A stretch of 38,856 bases of DNA from Halobacteriovorax sp. (lineage in GTDB: Bacteria; Bdellovibrionota; Bacteriovoracia; Bacteriovoracales; Bacteriovoracaceae): positions 1-38,856 of the forward strand of contig PBIO01000022.1 in assembly GCA_002720865.1 (NCBI GenBank). Direction: 5' to 3'. Every line of letters starts with the position of its first letter. Position 1 is the stretch's first letter. Position numbers and translations under genes: made by a program. The notes beneath the pieces were generated by a model that was given only the letters and a program-made list of their open reading frames with translations, had not been told where the DNA came from and did not search any database. This document shows, piece by piece, positions 31,393-38,856 of this stretch.

Positions 31393-31632
31393 ATGGAAGA
31401 AAAGAGCATAGATTACAGCAAAATAGAGCCGTATCACTATTCAGACTGGTTGCACAGTTTATCATTTGATGACTTGCAGAAACTGCGAAAAGTGGTTAGA
31501 CAAGTACATATGAAGAATTATCCTAAAAGTCACATGACAGAGAGGGAGATGGATCGCATTATTGAAGCTATTGGCCCAAGGGTCGCTGAGAAACAGTTAA
31601 AGGCTTTGATAGATGCTGGACAACTCGCCTAG
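31393..31632 (+). CDS. Hypothetical 79-aa helical protein before the large terminase
   Basis: A charged helical protein ('MEEKSIDYSKIEPYHYSDWL', 'LQKLRKVVRQVHMKNYP', 'DRIIEAIGPRVAEKQLKALI'). Its end overlaps the terminase start by 20 bases, so it is translated together with it. Similar small helical proteins sit before the large terminase in other podoviruses; function unknown. Confidence 0.6.
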   Translation: MEEKSIDYSKIEPYHYSDWLHSLSFDDLQKLRKVVRQVHMKNYPKSHMTEREMDRIIEAIGPRVAEKQLKALIDAGQLA

Positions 31633-33193
31633 AACCTACGATTTTTCGTATAAGCCCGGTGGCCCGGTTCTAAAGGAATTTCTTAAAGACGATTCATTTG
31701 TGCGTGGTGTGCGTGGCCCTGTAGGAAGTGGTAAGTCTGTAAGCTGTTGTATAGAGGTTATGCGCAGAGCTTGCCAGCAAGAACCCGATAAAAGCGGTAT
31801 TCGCAGGTCAAGATGGGGTGTTGTACGCAACACAAACCCTCAACTACGCACAACAACAATAAAAACATGGCTAGATTGGTACCCCGAAGATATTTTCGGC
31901 ATTTTTAAGTGGTCAGTACCCTATACACACGTTGTTAAGTTTGCAGATGTAGAAATAGAGGTTATTTTTCTCGCATTAGACCGTGATGAAGACGTTAGAA
32001 AGCTGTTATCTATTGAATTTACTGGCATTTGGATAAATGAGGCGCGAGAAGTTCCAAAATCTATTATTGATGCGTGTACTATGCGTGTCGGGCGGTTCCC
32101 AAGCAAAAAAGACGGTGGCCCGTCGTGGTATGGCGTTGTTATGGACACAAATGCACCAGACGAAGATCATTGGTGGGCTATTATGTCAGGAGAAGTGCCG
32201 TTGCCTGAGTATTTGACACGGGAAGAGGCATTAACACTGGTTCAGCCCGACGATTGGAAGTTTTTTACACAACCAAGCGCCTTGAAAGAGATCAAAGCGC
32301 CCGATGGGGAAGTTTTAGATTATCAGCCACACGAAAAAGCTGAAAATCAAGACAACCTTGTTGACACTTACTATCAAAAACTAATAAGTGGGAAAACAAA
32401 ATCATGGATAGATGTCTACGTTATGAATCGAATTGGCAATGTGGTGGATGGCAAAGTAGTGTATCCGAATTTTTCTGCAGACCTGCACGTAGCCAAAGAA
32501 CCCATACCTCCGGCACCGGGGCAGACAATTATCGTGGGCATGGACTTTGGTTTGACTCCTGCAGCAGTATTTGCGCAACGATTGCCAACTGGACGGTGGA
32601 TAGTATTAGCAGAATTAGTAGCAGCGAATATGGGCGCGGAAAAATTTGCACAAGAGGTAAAACACGTTATCGCCAAAAAATTCCCAGACCATTCTGGTGA
32701 CGTAATTGTATACGGAGACCCGGCTGGCGATTATAGAGCGCAGACCGACGAAAAAACGCCTTTTAGCATACTGCGTGTAGCAGGGCTGAAAGCGTACCCG
32801 GCTCCCACAAATGATCCCAGTTTGCGGATTGACAGTGTGGATGGGACACTCACTCGCGTAATTCAAGGCAAGTCAGGGTTTTTAATAGACCCTAGCTGTA
32901 CTGTCTTGAAACGCGGGTTTGAGGGTGGTTATTCGTATATCCGGGTTAGGGCCAGCGGTGTAACTGAGCGTTACCATGATACGCCAGATAAAAATAAATT
33001 CAGTCACGTACACGACGCTTTGCAGTACGCTATTGTAGGCGGTGGCGAAGCGAGGCAAATGCTTGGACACAAGAAAGCTGGTGTAGCTAACGGAAAAGCA
33101 TTTTTTGATCCGTTTGACAGGCAAAAACACGTTATGCAACCTAAAAAAAGAGCAAACGACAAATGGGAACAGATATTTCGGCGTGGTACTTAG
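31613..33193 (+). CDS. terL: Terminase large subunit
   Basis: A 526-aa packaging ATPase-nuclease. Walker A is GPVGSGKS at residues 35-42; Walker B ends in Glu143 within TGIWINEAREV. The RNase H-like nuclease begins at MDFGLTPAA (Asp311), with a second acid in 'VIVYGDPAGDYRAQ' and a third near the C-terminal 'SHVHDALQYAIVGGG'. It couples ATP hydrolysis to packaging through the portal and cuts concatemers. ATG 31613 overlaps the preceding gene, and the stop lies inside the next gene. Confidence 0.93.
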   Translation: MLDNSPRTYDFSYKPGGPVLKEFLKDDSFVRGVRGPVGSGKSVSCCIEVMRRACQQEPDKSGIRRSRWGVVRNTNPQLRTTTIKTWLDWYPEDIFGIFKWSVPYTHVVKFADVEIEVIFLALDRDEDVRKLLSIEFTGIWINEAREVPKSIIDACTMRVGRFPSKKDGGPSWYGVVMDTNAPDEDHWWAIMSGEVPLPEYLTREEALTLVQPDDWKFFTQPSALKEIKAPDGEVLDYQPHEKAENQDNLVDTYYQKLISGKTKSWIDVYVMNRIGNVVDGKVVYPNFSADLHVAKEPIPPAPGQTIIVGMDFGLTPAAVFAQRLPTGRWIVLAELVAANMGAEKFAQEVKHVIAKKFPDHSGDVIVYGDPAGDYRAQTDEKTPFSILRVAGLKAYPAPTNDPSLRIDSVDGTLTRVIQGKSGFLIDPSCTVLKRGFEGGYSYIRVRASGVTERYHDTPDKNKFSHVHDALQYAIVGGGEARQMLGHKKAGVANGKAFFDPFDRQKHVMQPKKRANDKWEQIFRRGT

Positions 33194-33576
33194 TATTCAT
33201 TGCCAGAGAAAAGATGTATTGGTGGGACTATGTGTTTTGCAGAGGTAAATACAAACACGTTGCAGCCTTGGGCTTTGATCCCGAATTAGACCAATGGTAT
33301 TTTTATGAGTGGTCGCTATACGGAATTTGCATAACGAAACTTACCGCAGACCATGTAGATGCAATGCTGGTTCATTTTTATAATACAGAAAGTGTGATAC
33401 TTAGCGCCTTAGAGCCTGACATATCCTATAAACAGCCGTTTCACCCAATAGCCACCTGTGTAAGCGCAATGAAGCATCTCGTAAAGTTTAAAAGTTGGGC
33501 GTGGACGCCAACTCAGTTGTTTTGTGCGTACAAAAAAGCTGGTGCATCGGTTTGTTTTACACCTACCGAATTATAG
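33163..33576 (+). CDS. Terminase-adjacent protein of unknown function
   Basis: A 137-aa protein overlapping the terminase end by 31 bases. Aromatic-rich N-terminal half ('MYWWDYVFCRGKYKHVAALG') and a C-terminal 'IATCVSAMKHLVKFKSWAWT' then 'PTQLFCAYKKAGA'. The Cys-Val-x-x-x-Lys and Trp-x-x-x-P-x-Q-L pattern recurs in phage proteins encoded beside the large terminase and recalls papain-like folds, but I cannot identify a full catalytic triad. The motif TTGTGCGTA at 33522-33530 lies inside its end. Confidence 0.6.
   Translation: MGTDISAWYLVFIAREKMYWWDYVFCRGKYKHVAALGFDPELDQWYFYEWSLYGICITKLTADHVDAMLVHFYNTESVILSALEPDISYKQPFHPIATCVSAMKHLVKFKSWAWTPTQLFCAYKKAGASVCFTPTEL
33522..33530 (+). promoter_or_regulatory. 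TTGTGCGTA copy inside coding sequence before the portal gene
   Basis: The nonamer encodes part of Phe-Cys-Ala-Tyr here. It lies 58 bases before the small gene at 33588 that precedes the portal, but no TATAAT-like hexamer sits at the usual distance, so this copy may be chance or a weak promoter. Confidence 0.2.
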
Positions 33577-33587
33577 TGGAGAACGTG

Positions 33588-33812
33588 ATGGGCGGTATTA
33601 CAAAAAAATTATTTGGTGGTGGCGGTGGTGCAGACCCACAATTAGAGGCCGACAGAGCTGCAGCTGCAAGGGCTGCGGAAGAAGAACAGCGCAAGCAACA
33701 GGAAAAAGATCAACGACTTCGTAATGCTCGTATGCGAGGCCGGGTAGGCTATGCAAGTTTGCTAGGGGCTGGAACAGGCGAAAACCAAACGAAAAAAAAT
33801 CTGTTGGGATAA
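33588..33812 (+). CDS. Small virion-region protein between terminase and portal
   Basis: A 74-aa protein with GGAGAACGTG before ATG 33588; a longer in-frame extension to 33495 lies over another gene. It has MGGITKKLFGGGGGADPQ, a charged Ala/Glu/Arg helix and a C-terminal 'RGRVGYASLLGAGTGEN' ending in Leu-Leu-Gly. Proteins with a 'R-G-x-x-S/ASLL...G...LLG' end are commonly encoded right before podovirus portals. Function unknown; perhaps a minor head component. Confidence 0.65.
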   Translation: MGGITKKLFGGGGGADPQLEADRAAAARAAEEEQRKQQEKDQRLRNARMRGRVGYASLLGAGTGENQTKKNLLG

Positions 33813-33815
33813 TTT

Positions 33816-35351
33816 ATGACCCCTAAAGAAATTAAACAAAAAGCGGAAGCGGCGTTTAATAATAGAGATAAATTTAAACCGCTGTTTCAAGACGCTTATG
33901 ATTACACTATGCCTACAAGACAGGGCTTTGACCACAGCGACTCGTTGGGGCAATCAAGAACGGATCGTATATTTGACGAAACCGCTGTTGTTGGCGTAAC
34001 GGAGTTTGCAGCCGAACTTCAGAGCAGTTTGATGCCCCCGTTTAGCCGTTGGGCAAATTTGGTCGCTGGAAGCGAAATAGAGGACGAAGACGAAGCCGAA
34101 GAAATAAATGAGGAACTTCAGTCCATTACGCAAAAAGTATTTGATTACATTGCAGCATCTAATTTTGATCAAGAAGTAAATGAAGCACTGCATGATTTAG
34201 CGGTCGGCACGGGTATACTTCATGTAATGCCGGGAGATGCTATAGACCCTTTGCGGTTCCGGGCAATTCCATTAACGGAAATAGCTATAGAGGATGGGCC
34301 TGACGGGCAGATAGATGACATACATTACCGCAAGTTCTGCAAAATAGAACATTTGCCTATTATGTATCCTGATCTGCCAAAAGATGTTTATGACGTTATA
34401 AAGTCAAAAAACCATACAGATGACCGAGTTGAATTAGTGCAAAGCACTATGAGAGACCGCAGTAAACCTAATATGAGACAATGGAATTATGTCGCACATA
34501 TACCGTCTATAGAACAAGAAATAGCAAAAGAAACATACAAGGGAAGGGGTTCAAATCCTTGGATACTGTTTCGGTGGAGTAAGGCTGCAGGAGAAAGTTA
34601 TGGTCGTGGCCCTGTAATAAACGCTCTACCTGCAATACGCACTTGCAATTTAACGGTGCAGTTAATTCTGGAAAACGCCGATATGGCGGTAACTGGAATG
34701 TGGCAAGCGGATGATGACGGGGTGATAAATCCAGATAGCATTAACCTTAGACCGGGAATCATCATCCCTCGCGCCCCCGGATCGAGAATTGATCCACTTC
34801 AAACGCCTGCACGTTTTGATGTAGGTCAGTTAGTCTTAGACGATATGCGTCATAACATTAAAAAGGCATTGTATAATCAACAATTAGGCAGACCGCACGA
34901 AGCTACGCCAATGTCGGCTACAGAAGTGGCAGAACGTATGGCTCAGTTAGCTAATGAAATCGGGCCAGCATTTGGCAGACTAATGAAAGAATTGGTTGAA
35001 CCAGTAATACAACGGGTTATTTACATACTTAAAGACAAAGGACTTATTAAGATACCAACGATTGACGGCAAACAAATACAGATTGTATCGCAGTCGCCGT
35101 TAGCCACCGCACAGCGTATGCAGGATGTCACGAATATGGATCAATTCCTACAGCGTATGGTTGGTGTGTTTGGCCCACAAATACTGCAGGTTCTTGTTGA
35201 TCAGGATAAAGCTGCAAAATGGTACGCAGAAAAACAACAGATTCCTTTGGATTTGCTACGCAAACCAGAAGATCAAGCTGCATTACTGCAGGAAACAGTC
35301 GGGCAATTAGCGCCCGTATTGGAACAACAACGTGGAGAGCCGCCCATATGA
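33816..35351 (+). CDS. Portal (head-tail connector) protein, T7 gp8-like
   Basis: At 511 aa it matches the T7 gp8-type connector (536 aa). The N-terminus includes 'FKPLFQDAYDYTMPTRQGF', a 'TEFAAELQSSLMPPFSRWA' helix typical of the family, and 'ALHDLAVGTGILHVMPGD'. The C-terminal half has 'RPHEATPMSATEVAERMAQL', also a family hallmark. It forms the dodecameric packaging pore. The stop overlaps the next start (ATGA at 35348). Confidence 0.92.
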   Translation: MTPKEIKQKAEAAFNNRDKFKPLFQDAYDYTMPTRQGFDHSDSLGQSRTDRIFDETAVVGVTEFAAELQSSLMPPFSRWANLVAGSEIEDEDEAEEINEELQSITQKVFDYIAASNFDQEVNEALHDLAVGTGILHVMPGDAIDPLRFRAIPLTEIAIEDGPDGQIDDIHYRKFCKIEHLPIMYPDLPKDVYDVIKSKNHTDDRVELVQSTMRDRSKPNMRQWNYVAHIPSIEQEIAKETYKGRGSNPWILFRWSKAAGESYGRGPVINALPAIRTCNLTVQLILENADMAVTGMWQADDDGVINPDSINLRPGIIIPRAPGSRIDPLQTPARFDVGQLVLDDMRHNIKKALYNQQLGRPHEATPMSATEVAERMAQLANEIGPAFGRLMKELVEPVIQRVIYILKDKGLIKIPTIDGKQIQIVSQSPLATAQRMQDVTNMDQFLQRMVGVFGPQILQVLVDQDKAAKWYAEKQQIPLDLLRKPEDQAALLQETVGQLAPVLEQQRGEPPI

Positions 35352-35653
35352 AGCAAATAGCAAAGAGTACCGTAGCCCATTTAGCAACAAATTTTTTTGA
35401 ATCAAAAGACGGAGACATAGTTTTAGAATATTTGCGGTCAATAACAATGAATACAATATTGCAACCGCCGATAGACCCCTCAGAAGCGGTGTATATGGAG
35501 GGGAGAAGATCAGTGTACGCCGACATAATGAAGTTAATTGAAACCTCTAACAAATTGAAAGCAGCAGAAAATGGATCAAATGAGCGAGTCACAAACATCT
35601 TCACCAGAGCAAGCAACAGAATCGGTGGAGACACAAGAACAGTCGATAGCTAG
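35348..35653 (+). CDS. Bbp19-like small protein between portal and scaffold
   Basis: A 101-aa protein from ATG 35348 (overlapping the portal stop). Residues ~15-65 show the pattern 'LATNFFESKDGDIVLEYLRS', a mid Pro-Pro, then 'EGRRSVYADIMKLIE', as in the Bbp19 family of phage head-region proteins. The frame extends upstream to 35219, but that part lies over the portal and is rejected. Its last 83 bases are shared with the scaffold gene start. Role unknown. Confidence 0.65.
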   Translation: MKQIAKSTVAHLATNFFESKDGDIVLEYLRSITMNTILQPPIDPSEAVYMEGRRSVYADIMKLIETSNKLKAAENGSNERVTNIFTRASNRIGGDTRTVDS

Positions 35654-36320
35654 CAGACCTGATTATGTACCAGAGAAATTCTGGGATGCAGATAAAGGAG
35701 AAGCTAGGCTTCAGACGTTTAGTGAGTCATATACCCATTTGGAGCAAAAACTACATTCTAAGATGGATGATCTTCGCGCTGAAGTTAAAGCTGAAAGCCT
35801 TGCTAACAGGCCGGAAAATTCGTCGGACTATACGCTCCCTGAGTTGGAGAATGTGGAGTTTCAAGACGATGACCCCCTCTTATCCTTTTGGCGTGAGCAA
35901 GCGCATGGAATGGGTATGGATAACGATGGATTCCAAGAAGGAATCAAAAGCTATGTGGAGGCCATGCAAGCGATGGCACCAAACGTCGATCAGGAATTAG
36001 CGAAATTAGGAGAAGATGGGCAAACACGCATTAACGCAATAAATGCTTGGGCTGATGCGAAGCTGTCTGAGGATACTAAAAACGCTCTTAATTCACTTGC
36101 TACAACGGCAGAAGGAATTGTGGCGATAGAAGAAATGATGGCGCTCTCGCAGGTATCGTCAAACAGTGTTGACGGAGGACAGTCGGCTCCCGTCGCAGAA
36201 TCACTGGAAGAATTGCAGGCGTTAATGAATGATCCGAAATACTGGGGCGCTGCCGGAGTGCGTGATCAAGGTTTAATAGATCGCGTAACAAAAGGTTTTG
36301 AACGCTTACAAAATGGCTGA
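35571..36320 (+). CDS. Scaffolding protein, T7 gp9-like
   Basis: A 249-aa acidic, helical protein. An N-terminal Gln/Glu/Ser-rich disordered part leads to 'RPDYVPEKFWDADKGEAR', the recurring signature of podovirus scaffolds, then 'FSESYTHLEQKLHSKMDDLR'. Its C-terminus contains 'YWGAAGVRDQGLIDRV', which would contact the capsid. It guides capsid assembly and leaves before DNA entry. ATG 35571 or 35580 are both possible; neither has a strong ribosome site. Confidence 0.85.
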   Translation: MDQMSESQTSSPEQATESVETQEQSIASRPDYVPEKFWDADKGEARLQTFSESYTHLEQKLHSKMDDLRAEVKAESLANRPENSSDYTLPELENVEFQDDDPLLSFWREQAHGMGMDNDGFQEGIKSYVEAMQAMAPNVDQELAKLGEDGQTRINAINAWADAKLSEDTKNALNSLATTAEGIVAIEEMMALSQVSSNSVDGGQSAPVAESLEELQALMNDPKYWGAAGVRDQGLIDRVTKGFERLQNG

Positions 36321-36338
36321 TGGGGGAGGAATACTAAT

Positions 36339-36434
36339 ATGCCTTATTCAAAAAAGGGAGGTAAGCTCAAGCCGTATCCCGGCCCTACATCAAAAAAGAA
36401 GCCTAAAAAACATAATAAAAGAATGGTTAAGTAG
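36339..36434 (+). CDS. 31-aa lysine-rich peptide
   Basis: GGGGGAGGAAT precedes ATG 36339. The peptide (MPYSKKGGKLKPYPGP, then a Lys-rich end) has about a dozen Lys and would bind nucleic acid or a protein's acidic surface. The next gene starts at the base after its stop (TAGATG). Similar Lys/Gly peptides occur in the scaffold-capsid interval of other phages. Function unknown. Confidence 0.6.
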   Translation: MPYSKKGGKLKPYPGPTSKKKPKKHNKRMVK

Positions 36435-36743
36435 ATGAGATGGGCAGAAATAGCGGTGTTAATATTTGCGGCATTTTTGCTGTTTATGTGGTTCCGCGTT
36501 CCGGCTAATGCTAACCCAAACAGCTATTTGCCGTGTTTGCCGACAAATCAAGTATTAGATCAATTAACAAAACTAGGAGAAGAGCGTATTTGGCGTGGGC
36601 TATCGGCAAAAGGGCATATAACAGAAATTTGGCTTAATAAAAAATCACTTAAATGGTCAGCAGTTGTTCATTTGCCGTCAGGTCACAGCTGTATGCCTGA
36701 TGGGGGAGAACACGGGGAAGAGATAATTAAACCGGGGGCATAA
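36435..36743 (+). CDS. Secreted small protein with signal peptide
   Basis: A 102-aa protein. The N-terminus is a typical signal sequence: MRWAEIAVLIFAAFLLFMWF followed by Ala-Asn-Ala at residues ~24-26. The mature part has two cysteines, a 'QVLDQLTKLGEERIWRGL' helix, and a strand ending 'SGHSCMPDGG', matching a family of periplasmic proteins (C.P...V...L...G E.....G, then strands, then G.SC). It could disulphide-bond in the periplasm. It is odd among head-assembly genes. Confidence 0.6.
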   Translation: MRWAEIAVLIFAAFLLFMWFRVPANANPNSYLPCLPTNQVLDQLTKLGEERIWRGLSAKGHITEIWLNKKSLKWSAVVHLPSGHSCMPDGGEHGEEIIKPGA

Positions 36744-36904
36744 TGGAGGACGTATCGTTTCACACGCTTTTTTCGACCTATTGGCCTTTGCTGGTAGCGG
36801 TGCTGTCTTGTGTTGTGCTGTTTGCCAAAGCTTTTAACAGGCTTGACGTAATCGAAGAAAAAATAAAAACGCTGTTTCAGTTATGGAATGACCGCGACAA
36901 ATAG
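36743..36904 (+). CDS. 53-aa single-TM membrane protein
   Basis: ATG 36743 overlaps the previous stop (TAATG). A hydrophobic helix (residues ~13-33, 'YWPLLVAVLSCVVLFAKAFN') is flanked by an acidic N-terminus and a charged amphipathic C-terminal helix ('RLDVIEEKIKTLFQLW'). Such small TM proteins can act as holins or accessory membrane proteins; nothing here decides it. It ends four bases before a late promoter motif. Confidence 0.6.
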   Translation: MEDVSFHTLFSTYWPLLVAVLSCVVLFAKAFNRLDVIEEKIKTLFQLWNDRDK

Positions 36905-36907
36905 CTT

Positions 36908-36939
36908 TTGTGCGTAGAATATTAAAAATCCTTTAGATA
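36908..36939 (+). promoter_or_regulatory. Candidate late promoter ahead of the capsid gene
   Basis: TTGTGCGTA at 36908-36916 and TAGATA at 36934-36939 (one base closer than at 9160 and 26227). The following 119 bases to ATG 37059 hold no gene, giving the capsid a long leader. The placement fits the need for high capsid expression. Confidence 0.45.
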
Positions 36940-37058
36940 CAGGTATAGCATCGGCCCAAAAGTATGGTGGTACTGGCCCGTAAGGAATAACCAGAGTAGC
37001 CCATCTGCTAGGAACAACCGTATTTTGTTATTAACTTTATAAAGGATTGGATAGTCAA

Positions 37059-37880
37059 ATGGCAGCTCCTACCATTGATACCACCTTTATCTCGCAATTT
37101 GAGAGCGAAGTACACGTTGCGTTCCAACGCATGGGTTCTAAGCTCAGAAATACAGTTCGTGAGAAAAAGGTGACTGCTCAAGACGATACTTTTCCAAAAA
37201 TCGGAAAAGGCGTTGCTGGGCAAAAAGCTAGGCATGGTAAAGTTCCATTGATGAACCTTGGACACTCAAAAGTTCAAGTCACAATGGCAGACTACTATGC
37301 TGGCGAACTTGTTGATAAACTCGATATGTTGAAAACCAACATTGATGAGCGACAAGTAACAGTACAGGCAATCGCTGGTGCGTTAGGCCGTAAAGTAGAC
37401 GAAGTTCTGGTTACTGCTATGGACGCAGCAACTAACGACTCCGAAACATCTGCTGGCGGTTTAACACTTGCTAAAGTGCAGAATGTGCATACACGTATGG
37501 GTGACAGAGATGTTCCCGACGATGGTGCAAGATTCTGGCCCGTTAGCCCTGCTGGTTGGAATGATCTTATTGGCATTGATCAATTTTCTGATGCTGATTA
37601 TATCGGCCCTGATCAGTTACCTTGGCCTACAGGCATTACAGCAAAACGCTGGTTTGGTTTCTTATACTGGTCATTCTCAGGTCTTGATGTAGACGGAAGC
37701 AGTGTACGCAAAAGTTTTGCATATCACCGTTCTGCAGTTGGCCTTGGCATGAACGCCGAACCACAAATTACGCCATCTTATGAGAACGAATATGCTGCGT
37801 TCTTGTTTGTTGGTTCACTGGCTCTTGGGTCTGTCATTATTGATAATGACGGTATCGAAGAAGTCAAATATACAGAATAG
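37059..37880 (+). CDS. Major capsid protein
   Basis: A 273-aa protein, shorter than T7 gp10A (345 aa). The N-terminus 'FISQFESEVHVAFQRMGSKL' and 'KARHGKVPLMNLGHSKV', then 'DYYAGELVDKLDMLKTNIDE', are the pattern of the HK97-fold capsid group found in many marine and soil podoviruses. Behind the candidate promoter at 36908, it is preceded by GGAT near 37049; TTG 37047 is a less likely start. A decoration-like gene follows at once. Confidence 0.9.
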   Translation: MAAPTIDTTFISQFESEVHVAFQRMGSKLRNTVREKKVTAQDDTFPKIGKGVAGQKARHGKVPLMNLGHSKVQVTMADYYAGELVDKLDMLKTNIDERQVTVQAIAGALGRKVDEVLVTAMDAATNDSETSAGGLTLAKVQNVHTRMGDRDVPDDGARFWPVSPAGWNDLIGIDQFSDADYIGPDQLPWPTGITAKRWFGFLYWSFSGLDVDGSSVRKSFAYHRSAVGLGMNAEPQITPSYENEYAAFLFVGSLALGSVIIDNDGIEEVKYTE

Positions 37881-37890
37881 GGAGGTAATC

Positions 37891-38175
37891 ATGGCGTTTT
37901 CTTTTGATACACTGTCCCGAATCGGTCAGACTGCTGGCAAGTCAGGTGTCACGGATGTAAATTTTACTTTGTACATTTATGCAACCGCAGATGCTAAAAA
38001 TGCCGTTGACGCAGTAGATTACTTTAATGACGCAGCTGGGTTTTTAAACCCCGGTGACGTTATTTTAGCAAAAGCATCAGATGGAATCGGCTTTATGCAA
38101 GTCGTTTCAAATGATGGCACTACTGTTGATACTGGTGACATGGATCAGTTGATAACTGCAACTGACAGCAGGTAA
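37891..38175 (+). CDS. Capsid-adjacent decoration-like protein
   Basis: A 94-aa protein with GGGAGGTAATC directly before ATG 37891, the best ribosome site in the late operon. It is beta-rich and acidic ('DVNFTLYIYATADAK', 'PGDVILAKASDGIGFMQVVS'), begins 10 bases after the capsid stop, and has the size of a capsid-stabilising decoration protein. High predicted translation supports a structural role, but no homologue is certain. Confidence 0.65.
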   Translation: MAFSFDTLSRIGQTAGKSGVTDVNFTLYIYATADAKNAVDAVDYFNDAAGFLNPGDVILAKASDGIGFMQVVSNDGTTVDTGDMDQLITATDSR

Positions 38176-38193
38176 GAATCCCTTCGGGGTATG

Positions 38194-38246
38194 GGGTGAG
38201 CATGGACGGTTTTCGGCTCTTTCATCGTTCGGCTCACCCTTTTTTT
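38194..38246 (+). terminator. Rho-independent terminator after the capsid genes
   Basis: GGGTGAGC (38194-38201) pairs perfectly with GCTCACCC (38232-38239) across a 30-base loop, and seven T follow (38240-38246). It lies between the decoration-like gene and the adaptor gene, as Tphi lies after gene 10 in T7. A small CCC-TTCG-GGG hairpin (38180-38189) precedes it. Confidence 0.85.
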
Positions 38247-38263
38247 AAATAGGTAGGTGATCA

Positions 38264-38856
38264 GTGAGTAAAACAAAAATAGATTTAGTTAATTCTGCTC
38301 TTATTCTGGTTGGGGATAACCCTATTACTTCGCTGGATGACCAAACTACGCAAGCACTTGTCGCAAATACTGTGTTAGAAGATTTGATAGAAGCGGAATT
38401 GTTTGAAACGCGGTGGCGCTTTGCTAGTCAAACAACAACAACAAGTTTTATTCCTAGCATTACCCATCCTACGGGATTGGGTGTTTTTCAAATACCAAGC
38501 AACACCATTAGAGTTTGGAACGTATTAGAACGAGGCCGTTCTGTTTTAGGCGAATGGGAGATGGAAGGTGACAAACTGCTTATTGATGCTGATAGCAATA
38601 GTGTTATTTCTGTTGATCGTACTGTAGAACCGCCAGTAGGAAACTGGCCCCCACACTTTCGTATGTCCGTTATTTACGGATTAGCGAGCGTGTTTGCTTT
38701 AGCTTTAACCGAAAATGAAAATAAATCAAAAATGCTGTTAGCTGCAGGGGATACATACCGCAGAAAAGCAAGAGCGCAGGATGGCGGTCAATCATCACCT
38801 AGAGTTTTGAACACAGGACAAATGATGAGTGCAAGGCGTGGTGCGAGATCAGGTAA
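38264..38856 (+). CDS. Tubular tail protein A / head-tail adaptor, second version (3' truncated)
   Basis: Starts with GTG 38264 after AGGTAGG, reads through the window end, and would be about 203 aa if it finishes like the copy at 1-336, close to T7 gp11 (196 aa). The N-terminus has 'VNSALILVGDNPITSLDD', the recurring adaptor pattern, and the centre 'ELFETRWRFASQTTTTSF'. Only the last few codons are missing. Its last 320 bases align to 1-320 without gaps at about 81% identity by hand count. Confidence 0.88.
   Translation, partial: MSKTKIDLVNSALILVGDNPITSLDDQTTQALVANTVLEDLIEAELFETRWRFASQTTTTSFIPSITHPTGLGVFQIPSNTIRVWNVLERGRSVLGEWEMEGDKLLIDADSNSVISVDRTVEPPVGNWPPHFRMSVIYGLASVFALALTENENKSKMLLAAGDTYRRKARAQDGGQSSPRVLNTGQMMSARRGARSG
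38537..38856 (+). repeat. Diverged terminal overlap, matching 1-320
   Basis: Bases 1-320 and 38537-38856 align end to end with no gaps. I counted about 61 differences, mostly at third codon positions, leaving 13 amino-acid changes in 106 codons. Joining the ends directly would break the frame, so the overlap should be merged, giving a unit of about 38,536 bases. Confidence 0.85.

Noticed and set aside
1-38856. Exact direct terminal repeats as in T7
   Set aside because: The ends match only at about 81% and lie within a coding gene, so they are not T7-type exact terminal repeats.
1-38856. tRNA genes, integrase or attachment site
   Set aside because: No cloverleaf-like sequence was noticed in the gaps and no recombinase motif was seen in any protein, so there is no sign of lysogeny.

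Overview
The window is almost certainly one full genome length of a tailed double-stranded DNA phage with podovirus (T7-like) architecture. It encodes a T7-type portal, scaffold, capsid, tubular tail proteins A and B, three ejection (internal virion) proteins and a T7 gp17-type fibre. No integrase, tRNA, ribosomal or bacterial housekeeping gene is visible. The host is probably Gram-negative, inferred from a spanin-like pair with a lipobox and a GH108 endolysin; the species cannot be told from the sequence. The first and last 320 bases are the same part of the tubular tail protein A gene but differ at about one base in five. The contig therefore wraps round a circular or concatemeric map of about 38.5 kb, with two diverged versions of the overlap.

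Layout. Bases 1-9159 (+) carry the tail and ejection genes: adaptor (partial), tubular protein B, gp14-, gp15- and gp16-like proteins, with a small HNH-like basic protein between the last two. Bases 9214-13925 (+) carry the main fibre, a tiny zinc-finger ORF, a holin candidate, an overlapping spanin-like pair and an HTH-metallophosphoesterase. Bases 13899-24358 (-) form one dense, overlapping operon. From its promoter-proximal end it runs: tiny membrane and unknown proteins, a DUF932-like protein, more tiny proteins, a two-TM holin candidate with the GH108 endolysin, an XRE-type regulator, a RuvC-like resolvase, replication-associated proteins, a Cas4/RecB-like nuclease, a Rad52-like annealing protein and SSB. 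Bases 24359-25111 are a non-coding divergent control region with repeats, inverted repeats and a sigma70-like promoter. Bases 25112-31632 (+) carry the small terminase, an MscS-like mini membrane protein and a second fibre cluster with an assembly chaperone. Bases 31613-38856 (+) carry large terminase, portal, scaffold, capsid, a decoration-like protein and the start of the adaptor gene.

How it works together. Leftward genes are likely early and middle functions. They supply recombination and resolution activities but no DNA polymerase, primase, helicase or RNA polymerase, so host replication and transcription machinery must be used. Rightward genes from 25112 round through the contig ends to 13925 are packaging, virion and lysis genes. 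A nine-base motif, TTGTGCGTA, recurs ahead of the main fibre, the lysis genes, the second fibre cluster, the capsid and the portal-proximal gene, three times in intergenic DNA and usually with an AT-rich hexamer 18 or 19 bases on; it is the best candidate for a late promoter signature. A strong hairpin terminator follows the capsid and decoration genes, as T7 places one after gene 10.
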